A stretch of 64,000 bases of DNA from Chrysopilus asiliformis (taxonomy: Eukaryota > Arthropoda > Insecta > Diptera > Rhagionidae): the NCBI GenBank assembly GCA_964034945.1, contig OZ035960.1, forward strand, positions 17,782,403 to 17,846,402. The letters run 5' to 3'. The notes beneath the pieces were generated by a model, which had not been told where the DNA came from, made no database searches, and saw only the letters and a program-made list of their open reading frames with translations. The position numbers and the translations under genes are program-made. Of the stretch, positions 12,236 through 25,156 are shown piece after piece; within the stretch, counting starts at the first letter, position 1, and every line of letters begins with the position of its first letter.

Positions 12236-14030
12236 TACTCTGGTGTCAAAGAGTGTCAACTTTACTAAATTTGATTTGAAAAAAATTTGTGTTTTTTTTA
12301 GATTCAAAATCTCAATCTAGAATTGCTCATTCGAATACGCCATAAGTCTTTTGTATTCAAATACATCACAGTTTCATTCGGGAGCTCTAATGTCTATACT
12401 ACACTCTCGCCTAATGCACGCGAATCTCAGCGAGCGTAGAATTATAGATGCCCTTGTGTTCATAATTCATTGTATGAAATTTTGGTATCGAAATTACGTA
12501 ATTCTAAAATTTCAACAATTTTCATGCATTTTTCAAATGACTTACGGACTAATAATTTTAATCAATCGATTGACATAAAAATTATCTACATGCGCCGCAT
12601 ATATTTCTATCCACTTCAGTTTACTTGAATTCGTTACAATTAAAACCGAATATATGTAATTACTATGATGAATAGTGTCCCCACATGACAAAATGCTCTT
12701 AACCCCAGTTTTCTTTAAATATATTTATATGTGATATAACATATAGAATACAATCAAATAGGAGTATGTGAGGAATAAGGATGGCTTAGGACGAGGACGA
12801 AAAATGACAGCCTCAAAAGACGAATCTACGTAGTAGGTAGGTATACAGTATTATTACAAAAAGTTTCGTGTACTGAGTCAGTCAATGTGAGACGGTGACA
12901 TAATTAAGGGTTATAGCTGTAGACAAACCACCCCAGTAATATAAAAGTATTGTAATATGTAATGCCTCTTGTCACGCTCATATCTATTTCGCTATCATAT
13001 TTTTTCGGTAATATAAGGACATTTTCCGACAGTTTTTACGACAAGACATCTGTACGAGTACTACGATATCCTGCTGTAGATGACATCTTTCTATTGCTAC
13101 ACTGCCTATTGCCGGTAAGATCGTGAGATACTCTTAGGATCTAAAAGCACTCGAGGCATAAGTTTTTATTTATTTTCAAAATACTCGTATATAAATTACA
13201 GGGAAATTGGTATCCTATTGGCTTTTGTTCGACATCTTCAGGCATGAGTCATTTTTTGGATTTTTTTTTGTCATTTTCGTTCTCGTTTATGGTAACCTAT
13301 TTTTCAAATAAAGAAATAAAAAGGAATAAAAAACCCCATGGATATTGTCAATAATTGGTCTTACATCGAACCAATTTATTGTTATTTCGATAGCAAAAAT
13401 TGATCTTATGGATGGATATTCGTTACAATACTCGTATAATGTTCAATATTTCCAGGAATAAATAACCCAAGATATTGTGAAATTGTTTGTTGAGCACCAT
13501 GAAGTGTGTATACTGCCAGAAGAAAAATTTTCCGATGCGAAACGAATAAATCATTAAAAGGCATTGTCTATAACGCAATTGGATTTGTTCGCTCTAATTG
13601 ATAGAATGAATATTCAGTTCATTAGGGTTTTTCATACAAAAACTCCTTTCTCCATCGGTTGTTATGGTGAAGAAAAGTTCTTGTGTTAATTCAGGTAATA
13701 CTTTGTTAGATTTTTCTGTTTATCATGCTTTTGGAAATTCATTGAAAATGAAATTAAATAGATGAAAACATTCAATTGGAATCAATTTAATTATCACTTT
13801 TCTATATTGTAATACATTTACATTTGTGGTAGACGTGTTGGTGAGAATGCTAACCAGTTTAAGTATGTTATATGAACAATATTTTGGGAGTTTTTGATTT
13901 ATTTTTGATTTAGCTTACCTTCGTATCTGTCTATTTATCTGTCAGGGTCAAATCTTGCAATCTAATTTTGAACCACTTCCACTCATCCGATTGACTTGCA
14001 CACGTACGAAATTCCGATGACAATACAATA
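12236..14030. other. No gene seen
   Basis: A+T-rich sequence with only short frames. No TIR pair, tandem array or recognisable coding segment was found. Confidence 0.5.
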
Positions 14031-14473
14031 AGGCAATTCACTCTTTATCGTAGATAGTAAAATCGTAGATTGTAATGTAAATCTACGATGGAAAAGTACA
14101 ACAAAGCGTGAGCAGCGCTTTACTAGAGGTTGTGGGTTTTATCGTAAATTTTTGACTCTTTTATTTATTTTTTTACCTAAATTGTTTAAAGCATTTTTTA
14201 ACTCTTAATTTACACTAAATCATATAAATACTTTAATTTACGTACTTTTCCAATGTCCATTTTAGAGTTGGCACCAAGTTGGCATGTCCAAAACATGTCT
14301 TAACCTCACTTTATTAGAATTACGACAAAAACTACTATTTTACCATACCTTCGAGTGTGGTAGATTGTAGTTTTCGTCGTAAAAAAATTTATATGGAGAA
14401 CTGTCAAAAAACTACGATTTTATTTACGATTCTACGAGTTTACAATCAACTACGATAAAGAGTGAATAGCCCT
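14031..14473. mobile_element. TIR element (MITE), ends AGGCAATTCACTC
   Basis: The left end is AGGCAATTCACTCTTTATCG followed by TAGA; the reverse complement of the right end is AGGGCTATTCACTCTTTATC followed by GTAGT. The TIR is about 22 bp with an indel and a mismatch. TACGAT/ATCGTA motifs recur near both ends as subterminal repeats. The 443-bp element has no transposase frame. Confidence 0.8.
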
Positions 14474-14489
14474 AATATTTTCACTACTC

Positions 14490-14770
14490 CGTCCTTGTAA
14501 TGATGACGGAAGGGCCTGTAAGGATAAAGTGATTATCCATTTCCTCAAATTTTCCGGTAAAAAATCTCATCCTGGAGTTTTTAAGGTCGCTGATTCCGAT
14601 TCTGGCATTAACATGTCTGTAAGGATAACGGAAGGTCCTGTAAGGATAACTTGATCATATTTTTTCTCAAATTTTCCGGAAAAATATCATTTGGGGGTTT
14701 TTGGAATTGCTGAATCCGATCGAGGAGTTAAAAAGTCCCGAAAAATATATCAAAGGCATCAAAATTATAT
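14490..14770 (-). repeat. Two units of the 121-bp repeat, inverted relative to 28440
   Basis: CCTGTAAGGATAA occurs at about 14515 and 14637, a spacing near 122 bp, followed in each unit by CTCAAATTTTCCGG and GTTTTT...GCTGA.TCCGAT. Read on the minus strand this is the same order of phrases as the array at 28440-29345 (ATCCTTACAGGACCTTTCGT, ACGTCAGAATCGGATTCAGC). Two diverged units are visible. Confidence 0.75.
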
Positions 14771-14869
14771 AAGTATAAACAAGCGTAGCGAAAGACAGAC
14801 GTCATTCTAGATTTTAAGTAATACTAATCAGATTCCAAATGACTAATTAAAAAAATCTTTAAAAAAAAA

Positions 14870-15085
14870 TTTAAAAAATCTTTAAAAAAAAGCTTTTTTT
14901 AAGAAAAAGTTCACTAAGAAGAAAAAAAACTTCTGAGTGCTGTGTATCAGAAATAAAAGCGAGATAAACTATAAAAAATTAAAATAAAATAAATATTTAT
15001 CTCGTTTTTATTTCAGATACACAGCGCAAAACATGTTTTTCCTTGTTAGTATATTTTTTTTATTGTGTATAAGCTTTTTTTTTAT
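14870..15085. repeat. Hairpin-forming inverted repeat
   Basis: The strongest arms are 14939 onward (GCTGTGTATCAGAAATAAAA, then GCGAGATAAA) against sequence ending at 15025, whose reverse complement is GCTGTGTATCTGAAATAAAA then ACGAGATAAA. Weaker pairing extends outward through A/T-rich arms to AGCTTTTTTT tracts. It could be a palindromic MITE; no target duplication was identified. Confidence 0.65.
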
Positions 15086-15189
15086 ATATTTAATTTTTTT
15101 TAAATCGAAAACGCAAAAAAATCCATGAAATTTGATGATGATTGCCCAACTTTTGCATACTATTGATTTCCTAAAAGTTTTTCAAAATA

Positions 15190-15411
15190 GGTCCTTACCA
15201 ATGAGCTGTAACTAACTTAGTGGCAGCTTTTGGTGTGTGCGAAACGGGCTAAATGCTTGCTAATTTCGGTTCGAATTCTAGTTTTTTTTTGGAAAGTTTC
15301 CAATTCTATGTGATAAATGAATGAAAACGTACTAGAATTAGCATGCAATTAGACCGATTTGTATATGCTTTAAGTTGTTACTAAGTTAGTAACAGCTCAT
15401 TGGTAAGGGCC
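15190..15411. mobile_element. Small TIR element (MITE), ends GGTCCTTACCAATGAGCTG
   Basis: The left end is GGTCCTTACCAATGAGCTGT followed by AACTAACTTAGT; the reverse complement of the right end is GGCCCTTACCAATGAGCTGT followed by TACTAACTTAGT. The TIR is about 32 bp with two mismatches. The interior has a second inverted pair around CTAGTTT...AAAACGTACTAG. The element is 222 bp and non-coding. Confidence 0.8.
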
Positions 15412-17184
15412 ATAGAATATAAGCAAAGATTAGGTATATAAAGATAAGAAACCTAGAAGAAATGTTGGGCTCCCCAAAAAATCCGGCTGCGGAAATGGAA
15501 TCATTACTAGATTAATGCGTTACTAGATTAAGATTCATAACTCCACAGTATTTTCCATACATTTTAAAAGTTCTATGAAACATTCTGTTGTTTCTTATCT
15601 TTAGTTATCTAATCTTTCATATAAGTCTCTTTGATTTCATGAAATTACATCCCTAAACCCTACAGAAACCAAAAGTGAAATATTACAAGTCATTCTGTTT
15701 AGATTTAAATTATTTAATCAATTATATACAGAATTTATTTTAAAGTTTATCAGCTTTCGTCCACTAAATATAAACGCTTAAGTATTTATGCTGATGTGAT
15801 GGGTTTGAATGTCCAGAAAAACGGCTCGTAAAGTATTACTTCCTGACGGTCATTAAAGCTAAACAAAAAGTTTATGCCAGTCCCCCTTTGACCCAACGTT
15901 TTCACTCCCTTAAGCATAATTCATTAAAGTTTCGAAACTACAAAACTGAAGGGAGTATGAAAACAAAAACTCAAACTAGTAAACAACTTTTCGTCGACTG
16001 TAGAATCTATAATTTCCTGACTGGACTCAAACTGTGGTTTATATTCAACTCACTAGAAACAGCATTAAATTTGGAACTTATTAACCGTTCAGTTATTTAT
16101 ACGAAATAATGTATATGTGTATGAGATATGTATATGTATATGTGTAGCCATATAAACAAATACAAAATAAAACATGCACACAATCCCAAATACAAACCAT
16201 AGAAATTTTTTATGAAAAAGTTGTTAAATCAGATTTACCATTTGGACTTCAATATAGCTACGCCTGATTACATATGTACAGTGCCAACAGGGACTAACTT
16301 TTTATTACGTGACGTGCTAGACGAATTTACTTTCCTAAATCCTTAAAGTTCTACTTTTTTTCATTACAAACCACCCTAGTGTCGTGTCCTTCTCGTCCTA
16401 TCATCATAACTCTTCTATTCAACAAACACTGTCTACCACTTTAATATCTTTTTTTTTCTTATTGGAGACGGAAATCTAAATGTAACTTTATGTTGAGGTG
16501 CTAAAGCTGTGTATAACACGGATGGTATTTAGAAATACCATATTGTAATATAATCGTATATTAAAATATACCACTTTACAACATCTTAGCGAAATATGTC
16601 ATACCTGAGAGTTTTGTGGTACTTAAACTTAAGACAGAGTATCAGAAAAGCCTTGAAATCTCAGCTGTTCCTTGAATTGGAATTGGAGTGCATGAAGGGG
16701 TTATACAGCGTTACGGTTTTTCGCCCTTTTTAAATTCGATTGGGCACAAGAAACTTTCGAGACATTTATTAAATAAAATCGAAAAGACGGCCTTTCACCA
16801 TCAATCATTCTTGAGCGTGTTACCAACGAAATTTATTTAATATTTTATAAGGCATTTGGGATCGCTATATACCTTGTACAATGGAAATGTGCTCAAGATT
16901 TTTGCTTGGATCGTCTTGATTTCACTATACAGGCACATCCACTTTAATAAATATAATAAATTTTTGAGCATATACCGTCTCACATATATTTGTAAATGTC
17001 TTATGAAATATTAAATTATGCGAATATGTAAGATTAAAACGTTTAATGGTTGTGATTTTATCAATGTATGCTAAAATTCGTTTAAATCAAACATTCCGAT
17101 AGTATGATTTTTGTGGCTCACTGAATTAACGTATTGTGAGTTAACGTCTAGAAGAAAAAAAATAAATTAATATATGTATAGATA
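15412..17184. other. No gene seen
   Basis: Short frames only. There is a (TATG)n-like tract near 16110-16145. No further structure could be supported. Confidence 0.5.
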
Positions 17185-17487
17185 CACTCAGAAAAATGGA
17201 GGCTAACTCGACGACCTACGTACGGCGTAATTGGCCTCGGGCAGGAAAATTTAGCCTATGCGAGGCGCGCGTTCGCCTGCATGAGAGAAAGTAAAACTTG
17301 TGTTGACCTGTGGCCGGAGAAATTCTGAAATTAAGCCACGAGCAGGTGAAGTAGGGCATTGGGAGCTGCACGAGTTGACCTTAGATAGCCATTTCGAGGA
17401 TGTAATGTCATGTAATGGAAACCTCTGTCAGCCAGCTAGAGGTCAGAGTTAACCTGACAAAAAGTTGACCTGACATTTTTCTGAGTG
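17185..17487 (+). mobile_element. Tc1/mariner-type MITE, ends CACTCAGAAAAATG, copy A
   Basis: The element starts CACTCAGAAAAATGGAGGCT and ends CATTTTTCTGAGTG, flanked on both sides by TA. A TA target and CACT/CACW-type ends fit the Tc1/mariner superfamily. Its interior is richer in G+C than the surroundings and contains AACTCGACGACCTACGTACG and AGCTGCACGAGTTGACCTTA. A second copy in inverse orientation lies at 52121-52392. No transposase is present. Confidence 0.85.
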
Positions 17488-18450
17488 TACGCTATTCTAT
17501 TTTTTGTCTATACTTTAATTCGGGGCCCTGATAAACGATACCTTACACTTTCTTGTATAGAAAAACCACATGCAGCGGTAATTTTTTTTAATGTCTTTCT
17601 TTCCAAAATTAAAAAAAAAATCCACCTTTTAAGACGTAACAAACATACAAACATCGAAGGAATCGCAAAAATATCACCGCACAAATGAGCGTAGACATAA
17701 ATAGTGGCTCGATTCAATTTTAATGTATAACAGAGTTATTTAAAGTCATATTTAAAGCACTCTTCATCTTAATAATTAGCTGGATAGCTGGAGAGGGATA
17801 TAGGGGAGAATGTAGGACAAATGCTCGTCCGAGAAATTCTTAAAGGTCAGAATACAATTGGCCCCACACAACATTTACGGCGACAAATCAGATTTTAAAC
17901 TCATAGCACCCTATGCTTGGGTATGCAATCAATCCGACCAACTTTGCCGTCGTAAAAAGTTCAATCGAATTCAACTTTTGTCGGTCAGCTCGCCGACAAA
18001 ATTTCATGGTTGATTCAAAATGAAATCTTATGGGGATGCCATAATACCTAAATTTCGTCAAGAAAGCATTAAAAAATATAGTTCGTCTGCTGTGTTGCTT
18101 ACATTCACATTCCTATTATGTATGATAATTGGTAACAAAAGAATGTTATATGTGGCTCACCGTCCCATCCTCAAAATCAAATGAAAAGCAAATGACATTT
18201 AGAACAATAAAGTGTGTGGAATTGTATATGGTGGACAACTTGGCCGTGCTCTGTCGCCGAAAATGTTGTGTCGCGCCAATTTGTATTCCGGCCTTTATAG
18301 AGCACAAAGAACCGATTCTTAATTGGTCGAACTTTTATTTGGGGGAATACAAAATAAAAGTGAGGGTTGGGCTCTTATGTAAAATTAGGGAAATGGACAT
18401 AGTATTCTATACCTCCGAGGTACAGATATATTTGTAGTAATAAGTTAAAC
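17488..18450. other. No gene seen
   Basis: Contains a 102-codon plus-strand frame at 18129-18437 with no recognisable domain and no flanking gene signals. I do not call it a gene. The rest shows no repeat structure. Confidence 0.45.
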
Positions 18451-18544
18451 TAGCTTAAATCGATTTTCAGGCGATGCCAAAGTGATCTGTGTGCGTATGC
18501 TAATAAAGATCAGCTTGGCTTCGTATGAAAATCGACTTAAGCTA
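18451..18544. repeat. Compact hairpin, about 37-bp arms
   Basis: AGCTTAAATCGATTTTCAGG on the left pairs with the right arm, whose reverse complement is AGCTTAAGTCGATTTTCATA; pairing continues through GCCAAAGTGATCT against GCCAAGCTGATCT. About 80 percent of positions pair, and the loop is about 20 nt. The size fits a pre-miRNA or a small MITE core. Neither can be decided from the sequence. Confidence 0.6.
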
Positions 18545-18805
18545 CTTCAAGTGATATTTAAGTGCGGTAATCTGCGTTGGTTAAGCCACTTTAATTTATT
18601 ACTACAGATACTTAAGTGGTGTTCATATTCTAACTGCGACACGCTGTGTTGGTTATGTTTTGGCCTTTAGAATTTTGCTCAAAGCAAAATATATTTCCTA
18701 GAAAAGCGGTCGCCCCTAGATATTTCAATAGCAGTGCATGAACGCACGCGTAATTTATTTTGAATTGACACCGCGTTTTACATTCTTTTATTCTTTCTGT
18801 TATAG

Positions 18806-19024
18806 TTAACCTTTAATTGATGAGGTGGGCCCAGTGGACCCACATTGTCTTTTCTCTCGTTGCTATCTCTCATGTTTTCAGCACAGTTACTCTGACATCT
18901 TCAGTACCTTCATACAGTATGGTGGCGCATCCCGAGCTAAAAGCACGGATTTGGTATGTGATTAGAACGTAGTGGACCCCCCTCACCATTTACGCATATT
19001 TTCACCTCATAAATTAAGGGTTAA
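18806..19024. mobile_element. TTAA-flanked MITE (piggyBac-like), TIR CCTTTAATTGATGAGGTG
   Basis: The element starts TTAACCTTTAATTGATGAGG and its right end, reverse complemented, is TTAACCCTTAATTTATGAGG, so the TTAA target and an 18-bp TIR with two mismatches are visible. Immediately inside the left TIR lies the near-palindrome GTGGGCCCAGTGGACCCAC. Total length is 219 bp; it is non-coding. Confidence 0.8.
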
Positions 19025-21063
19025 CTTAAAAAAGGCACTAGAAATAATAACTAAGTATGCCACTATATTATACATTCCCAATCTAATACTTAGTTGTTAT
19101 TTTTTTCCGAAATTACCAAAAATAATTATCACTAAACTTAAATATTCCGAAATTTTCACCGAATAGTATTTGAAAATTTCATTAAATATGTACGTTTAAA
19201 AGCCTGTTTAAGTTTTGAATAAAATATCAAAAAATATTATTGAATTATTAATTATAAAATTCATTTCCTTTGTCATAACATTTCAGCATCCATTTTGAAT
19301 GACATGTAAATTTGAAATAAGGCACATCATTTTACAAATTGAAGGTGAGAAATTATTAAATAATATCCATCCATAGGCAGCCAGCATAAGAAGTAAAATC
19401 ATTTCGAAAAACGGGGAAAATGTATATCCATTGTACACATTATTATTTAGCTCGATGTGCTCATCTTTAGGAATATACCCGTATTATGAGGAAAAAGAAT
19501 ATTACAAAAAAAACAGAAAATCCATGTCGTCGTTTCATCATCCATCCACCATTTGCCGTATTTTGTTATATTTCCATCAGCATTGGCCCATCACCATCAT
19601 TTTCATCATTTTCACAGCAATTTTTGTAGCTACCGCTCGCTGTTGTCGTTATAAATACTTGTATATACCATCGTTGCCATTGAGATTTTTGTACTTTCGT
19701 ACTGTAGTATTTGTTGCTGTCCTGTTGACGTTGTCATCATCATCAACATCATAAGTCCAAACCATTAATATATAATTCAAAAATTTTCACTTTCACTTAA
19801 CGGATGGAAAATCCTTACGACAACGCATACCAAGCACAACAGTATTTTGTGCTAATCTGAAGAAATCCCAACATTTACTCAGCAGATTTGCCGCTTGCGC
19901 CTCATTCAACTATATGACATCGTCTATCTAACACTATACCACTTACAGCACCATTTACATCATTTTACACCATTTCATCATAATCATCATCGCCTTCGTT
20001 TTCATCGTATCATATAACCCCTCTCTGTTATTATTATTATTATTATTTTTTCTCATTCGTAGTCGTTTTGTATCCAGGACACACTTTGGATGCCAATCCA
20101 GTCTAAAGTACCATTTACAACGAAATACCATACCTTTGAATCTCGCTTTACACCAGGATAACCCCTTTTCCTACTTAGTTTATGTTTATTTGCTTTTTTC
20201 GCCTTTTTTCTTAATAAAAATTTTTATCTCAGTTTGATGACGAGGCAAGGATATTTTCTTTTGAATGCGTGATTCTTACGCATCACCAGGCTTCTTCTTC
20301 AGAAATAATAATAATAAAACGAAATTCTACCTCGATCTTTAGAGACGTTCATTCCTTGTATGCGAATCTAGTAAATTTCCAAAGCCTAACACCTTTGGTG
20401 TATCGAAATTTCATCTACAGAAAACAGGATATTTATCACAGAACAAATGCCTATCATGACAATCATTCAAGGATCAAATCTGGATCTGTATAATGTTCAT
20501 TTGTGTTTCTATAAATCTTTTTGATTTTCTTTTAAGAATCATTTTTTACTTACCTTTCGGTTCTACTATCTGCATCGAAATGTAAGGTGATTTTTTTTTT
20601 AAAGAAACTAAACAAAGATTTGAACAATTTGATTTGTCCATCACATGATTTCCATATAGTCATGAGTATAAATAAAATATTTATTATCTAGAATCTCCAG
20701 TTTTTAATGGAACCAAGGCTATTGATGTGATGGATAAAACCATTAAACAATTCCAATTGCGATAGTGATTAATTTCGATCCCTGCGGTCTATATGAAATT
20801 TTTATTTTGTGTGGTGGGTTTTAACTTGGAAGTCAGTTAGTGCTTGGCCTTAATTATATTTGACCGTTAGTCGCGACATAATTTTACTACGACGCTATTC
20901 TTGAGAAAATTTCGCCTGCGGCGCATATCTTTTCATTATTATTATCCAGTAGGTTACAGTATTTAGATAAATAGGTACCAACTGATATAAAGTAAAAAGA
21001 TGTAGATAAAGTTATTATATACAATCTGTCTTCGGAGTTTTCTACTTAATTGCACTTTAAGAA
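19025..21063. other. No gene seen; trinucleotide-rich tract
   Basis: Between about 19530 and 20060 the plus strand is rich in CAT/ATC/TTA triplets, including a (TTA)n run near 20027-20045. Frames there encode runs such as SSSSTS and are low-complexity. At about 20912-20927 the inverted dispersed motif GCCTGCGGCGCAT occurs. Nothing resembles an exon. Confidence 0.5.
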
Positions 21064-21492
21064 GGGCACACATCTATCAGTTTTCGACCAGCCGCGACTG
21101 TTACGGCACTTGTCAGTTTTCCATAAGTTTTTTACATCTAGTTATGCGTTCACATCTATCAGTTGCAAGTGACAGTTTTTTGTGAAAAGTATCCATGCAT
21201 TTTGATGGCAGAATTCAAACAGTGAGGATGAATAATGAAGAAAGAGCGTGTTTATGCATTATTATTGCATTAAGTTCAAAAAATAAAATTTGGTCCTGTT
21301 CTGATGCGATACGATTGACGCGACTGACGCGAACGTTCACACCAATCAGTTGGCCATCCGTTTTTTAAAAAAAAACTGATTTGCCCACGATTTTTTTCGT
21401 AGTTGCCCATCAGTTGTCTGATTTTACGTTGACACCAATCAGTTTCCCATCAGTTTCCCAAAAACTGATGGAAAACTGATAGATGCGTGGCC
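21064..21492. mobile_element. TIR element (MITE) with CATCTATCAGTT subterminal repeats
   Basis: The left end is GGGCACACATCTATCAGTTT and the reverse complement of the right end is GGCCACGCATCTATCAGTTT, an approximately 22-bp TIR with two mismatches. CACATCTATCAGTT and CACACCAATCAGTT recur several times near both ends, as expected for transposase-binding subterminal repeats. The element is 429 bp and has no transposase. ACTTTA occurs just outside both ends and may be part of a degenerate target duplication. Confidence 0.8.
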
Positions 21493-22686
21493 TACTTTAT
21501 TGTATCACACCCCATCCTCCCCACCTAATTATCGCGATTTTCTTGCAGACTTTAGTGTTGCCATCATAATAGTGTGACGTGTGATAGCGTGACGTTGGAC
21601 AGTAATTTATGGGTCTTCATAAAAAGACAAGTTAGGTTCCCAAGAATTGATCCAAACTGATTGGTTTTGTAATCAACCACCGCCGGTTTACCTGCGTGTG
21701 TTTGTATAAATTTCAGTTAGTCTAAAAGAAAAACGATGTAAAAGAAGTTAAGTGTTTATAGTTAGAATTGAATAAAAGAAAATATTTTTTAAAAACTTTT
21801 ATACCATTTAAATAAAACAAAAAATCAACTTCATTTCCTCATTTTAGAAACACTTTTGTCTGAATATTTAGCAATATAAAAGTAAAAAAAAAAATACAAT
21901 ATTTTTTTGATCATTCGGTATTCAACGTATATCCTTGTTATGACTCGATAAGATGATGGCAATATGCAAAATTCCACACATATGTGATATGATTATATTG
22001 AACTATGGCTTCCTGAAATGATCCATTTCGCATTCAGGACGTTTAACGAAATCGCTTAATCTAAATATCATCGAATGCTTGAGCGTTTGGTTGCATAGAA
22101 ATAGCAGATATTTGTTTCTTATACTTTTCAATGGTGTATCTAAAATTAAATTCTAAGGTTTCACTGGGTTTTCCCGTAAAACAAACTATTTAATAAAGAA
22201 AAAGTTTTTTTTTTAATTTGATGTTCTAGATATATAAAAATTTTAATATAATATAATATAATTAATCAAGTATGGCATGTGATTTTGGCAATCATTCTAG
22301 AGGCACCTATTAGAACTGTCGGGAAAAGTTTTTTGTAACTAAAATCAAAATTTTAATTAACTCCAAAATCATTGATCAATGAAATACATTATTTATTAAA
22401 AAATCAACAAAAAAAAATTAATTAAATTAAAATGAAAGCAATTGCTATTTATTATTCAGAGTTTTCAAGCAAATAATTAGTTTAACTAATATCGGAACCT
22501 ATAATTGGATTTCGTTGTGAAAAAAAAAAATTATAATACGAAAAATATATTTAATTTGAATAAATCAAATTAATGTGGATATCTAGCCCCAAACAAATTT
22601 TAAATTTTATATTTTTGTGCATTTTTGAAAATGTGAAAGGTTTTCGACTGTGCTTTAAATTAACATTTGTTTTATTTTGTTTTGCC

Positions 22687-22872
22687 TTTTATCAGTCGTG
22701 AAGTTTTTTCTGTTAACCTGCTATGGGCCCAGTGCATGCATTGTGGCATTTTGTTGTTATTACCGTGTAGGTCGAGTTGTTTTGGGCTTTTAATATTAAT
22801 TGTGTTATTAATAATGCCACAGCATACTGGACTTATTGCGGGTTAGCAGAAAAAACTTCACAACTGATAAAA
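22687..22872. mobile_element. Palindromic element with long inverted ends
   Basis: TTTTATCAGTCGTGAAGTTT on the left matches the reverse complement of the right end, TTTTATCAGTTGTGAAGTTT, and continues as TTTTCTGTTAACCTGC against TTTTCTGCTAACCCGC, a TIR of about 35 bp with three mismatches. Inside, GGGCCCAGTG recalls the MITE at 18806. A TTAA (left) and TTAG (right) lie 26 bp inside the ends, so a TTAA insertion into an older palindrome is an alternative reading. Confidence 0.75.
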
Positions 22873-22910
22873 AGCCAAAGAAAAAATCGTCGATGCACAG
22901 GCAAAACACA

Positions 22911-23081
22911 CTAACCCGGCCTTTACACGCGACTGTAAAGTCTGTCAGTAGTACAGACTTCAAATGTCAAATTACTGACAACGAATTAAAAGACATTTAG
23001 CGAACTGGCAGTCAGTGCATTTACACGGGACTGTGTCAGCGACTGTGTCAGCTCTACAGACGCGTGTAAGGGCCGGGTTAG
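22911..23081. mobile_element. Small TIR element (MITE), ends CTAACCCGGCC
   Basis: The left end is CTAACCCGGCCTTTACACGC; the reverse complement of the right end is CTAACCCGGCCCTTACACGC, a 21-bp TIR with one mismatch. Internal repeats of GACTGT.TCAG recur near both ends. At 171 bp it is too short to encode a protein. Confidence 0.8.
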
Positions 23082-23361
23082 TCCCTTTTTTAGAGTTTTG
23101 AGTTATCATAACTTCGTGAACGAGCTGCTGTTACTCTTTTTCTTTGCTGGAGATCTCAAAGTCCTTCGATGTTATCTTGCGCCGCAATCCTTTTTTTATT
23201 TTGGAACTAAGTCTAAAATTGCATACATTTACTGCAAACTCAAATCGTTGTAACTCAATTTTCTCGAAACCAACATTATTGACTTCGTGTGCTTTGCCTG
23301 TCGTTGGTATACGTGTTAAATTTAATTTTTTTTTCAATTTAAAACATCGATTTAAGAAACC

Positions 23362-23530
23362 AGGGGTGCGTGTCGACTAGAGAGTAGAATCACTTTTGAC
23401 AGCTCGCAGAAACTAGCTCACGAGTTTCTGCGAACGACTCTCAGAGACGTGTCCATTTGCGAGTAGCTGCTATCGAGAAATCTCGAGAGGTTCTCGCCGG
23501 TATTTACTCTCACGTGGACCGGCACCTTTA
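23362..23530. mobile_element. Probable degenerate TIR element
   Basis: The left end GGGTGCGTGTCGACTAGAGA resembles the reverse complement of the right end, AGGTGCCGGTCCACGTGAGA; about 14 of 20 positions agree and AGAGTA follows on both sides. Inside, CTCACGAGTTTCTGCGA pairs with nearby TCGCAGAAACTAGCTC. Target duplications are not evident. Confidence 0.5.
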
Positions 23531-25156
23531 AACTTATCCTTGCAATTTATGTGAAACTCCTATATGTGCACAATTTTCATGTCTGTAGCTCAATTAGTTC
23601 AAAATTTATCGTGTTAACGAACAGGCAGACATGAAGGGACAGTCGGAAAATGAAATTTCAAACATTCTGGTATCATTCATTTTTGTTTCCGATGATTGGT
23701 TCGATACCTTACAAACGGTATACTTAATTTGATATACTGAACAACATAAATCATAATTTGATTTTTTTTCGAAAGATATAATTTTTAATTCAAATACGAA
23801 TACTCGATTTTTGATCAACTTCCTTTTTATTAATAATTCAATTTTCAAGCATCGCTCGTAAATCATTTTTTCTAGAAAAACAAAAATATTCATTTAATAA
23901 TAGTTGTAACGGTTATAACAATTACTTACCAGGTTTATAAATTACAAGTTTAATCGAATGCAATTATATCGACAAATTGACCACAATTGGTCATTTACGG
24001 TCCTCCAATATAATCATCCCGTTTACCATAACGATCAAATAATTATTCAGTTAGAAAGAAAGGGTCGATATGGCCAAATTGTGGAGTTTCTCCGGACCGA
24101 AAACGAAACCAAATCGAATTAACTACTATTCGATTTATAATATGGCAACTTATAATATACCATATCTATACATGTATGTATATGTGGTAGAATGGTATTT
24201 TTTTATTATTTGTCCAATTGTGTGTATCGCAGATAATACTCTGCTGCTAAAATACACAAATGAAACGAACTTAAACAGAGCTGTCATACAATATTATTTA
24301 TGGCGCCACAATCAGAATCCTGGTCAATATTCATTATTGATTAATACACGTATACCAATAGATACGTTTTCAAATACATACCAGAAGATCGAATTACCTA
24401 TCAAGCCAATCTAGGACTTTCCAATCATTTATATATACCTTCAGTTATTATCACAGGCCATCGGTCGGTGCCATCAGCTCAATGCAAGTCCTGCTAAATT
24501 CTCCATAAAATTTTGCCATTGCGTTGGCGTTATTTCTCACCGTATAAGCCCTTAAAATCATTTCATTGTTCCGGTAGATAGGTATGGTGTCACCTTTCGT
24601 CTAATCGAATTCAATATGTCTGCAAATAGTCAAATGGTTAGCTACGTATCGGACGTATCTATGGTCAAATTTAATGCGGTATTTAAATTTCGGTCGAACG
24701 ACGAGCATTAGGGTGTTGAGAAGTAAAACTATGTGAAAACCGCACCATTTTGTTATAGAATAAATTTGTATTTAAATCGTTGTGTGTACATTAGAAGTCA
24801 TTTTGGTTTTTATTTCAGAATAACTGTGGAAATTCAGATCCCTTTTCATGAAAAAGAAAAATTCACATTAACGCAGTTTCTATTGATTGATAAATTTTCG
24901 AAAATGAAGGAATCTCCACCCGGGCGACGTGCCAAATTTCAAGTATTTAGCTCAATTTGTTCGCAATTTATTGTGTGCGGAGGTGGGCGGACTTAGGTTA
25001 GATCAGTAAGCTCAGGACAAAAACTACTTTGTTTGCTTACAGCCTGCAGTCATAGCAAAACTAAAGACTTGTGCAAATAATGACATTGAAAATTGTGAAT
25101 CCTTTTATTGCATTGCATAAAACAGTGTTTACTATAAAAGGAAGAAAACTATTTTC
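23531..25156. other. No gene seen
   Basis: Contains 95- and 114-codon frames (23606-23893 minus, 24070-24414 plus) of A+T-biased composition with no recognisable domain. Without splice or homology support I leave them uncalled. Confidence 0.45.

Noticed and set aside
19530..20060. CAT/ATC-rich tract encoding His/Ser runs
   Set aside because: Low-complexity trinucleotide sequence with no start, domain or splice context.
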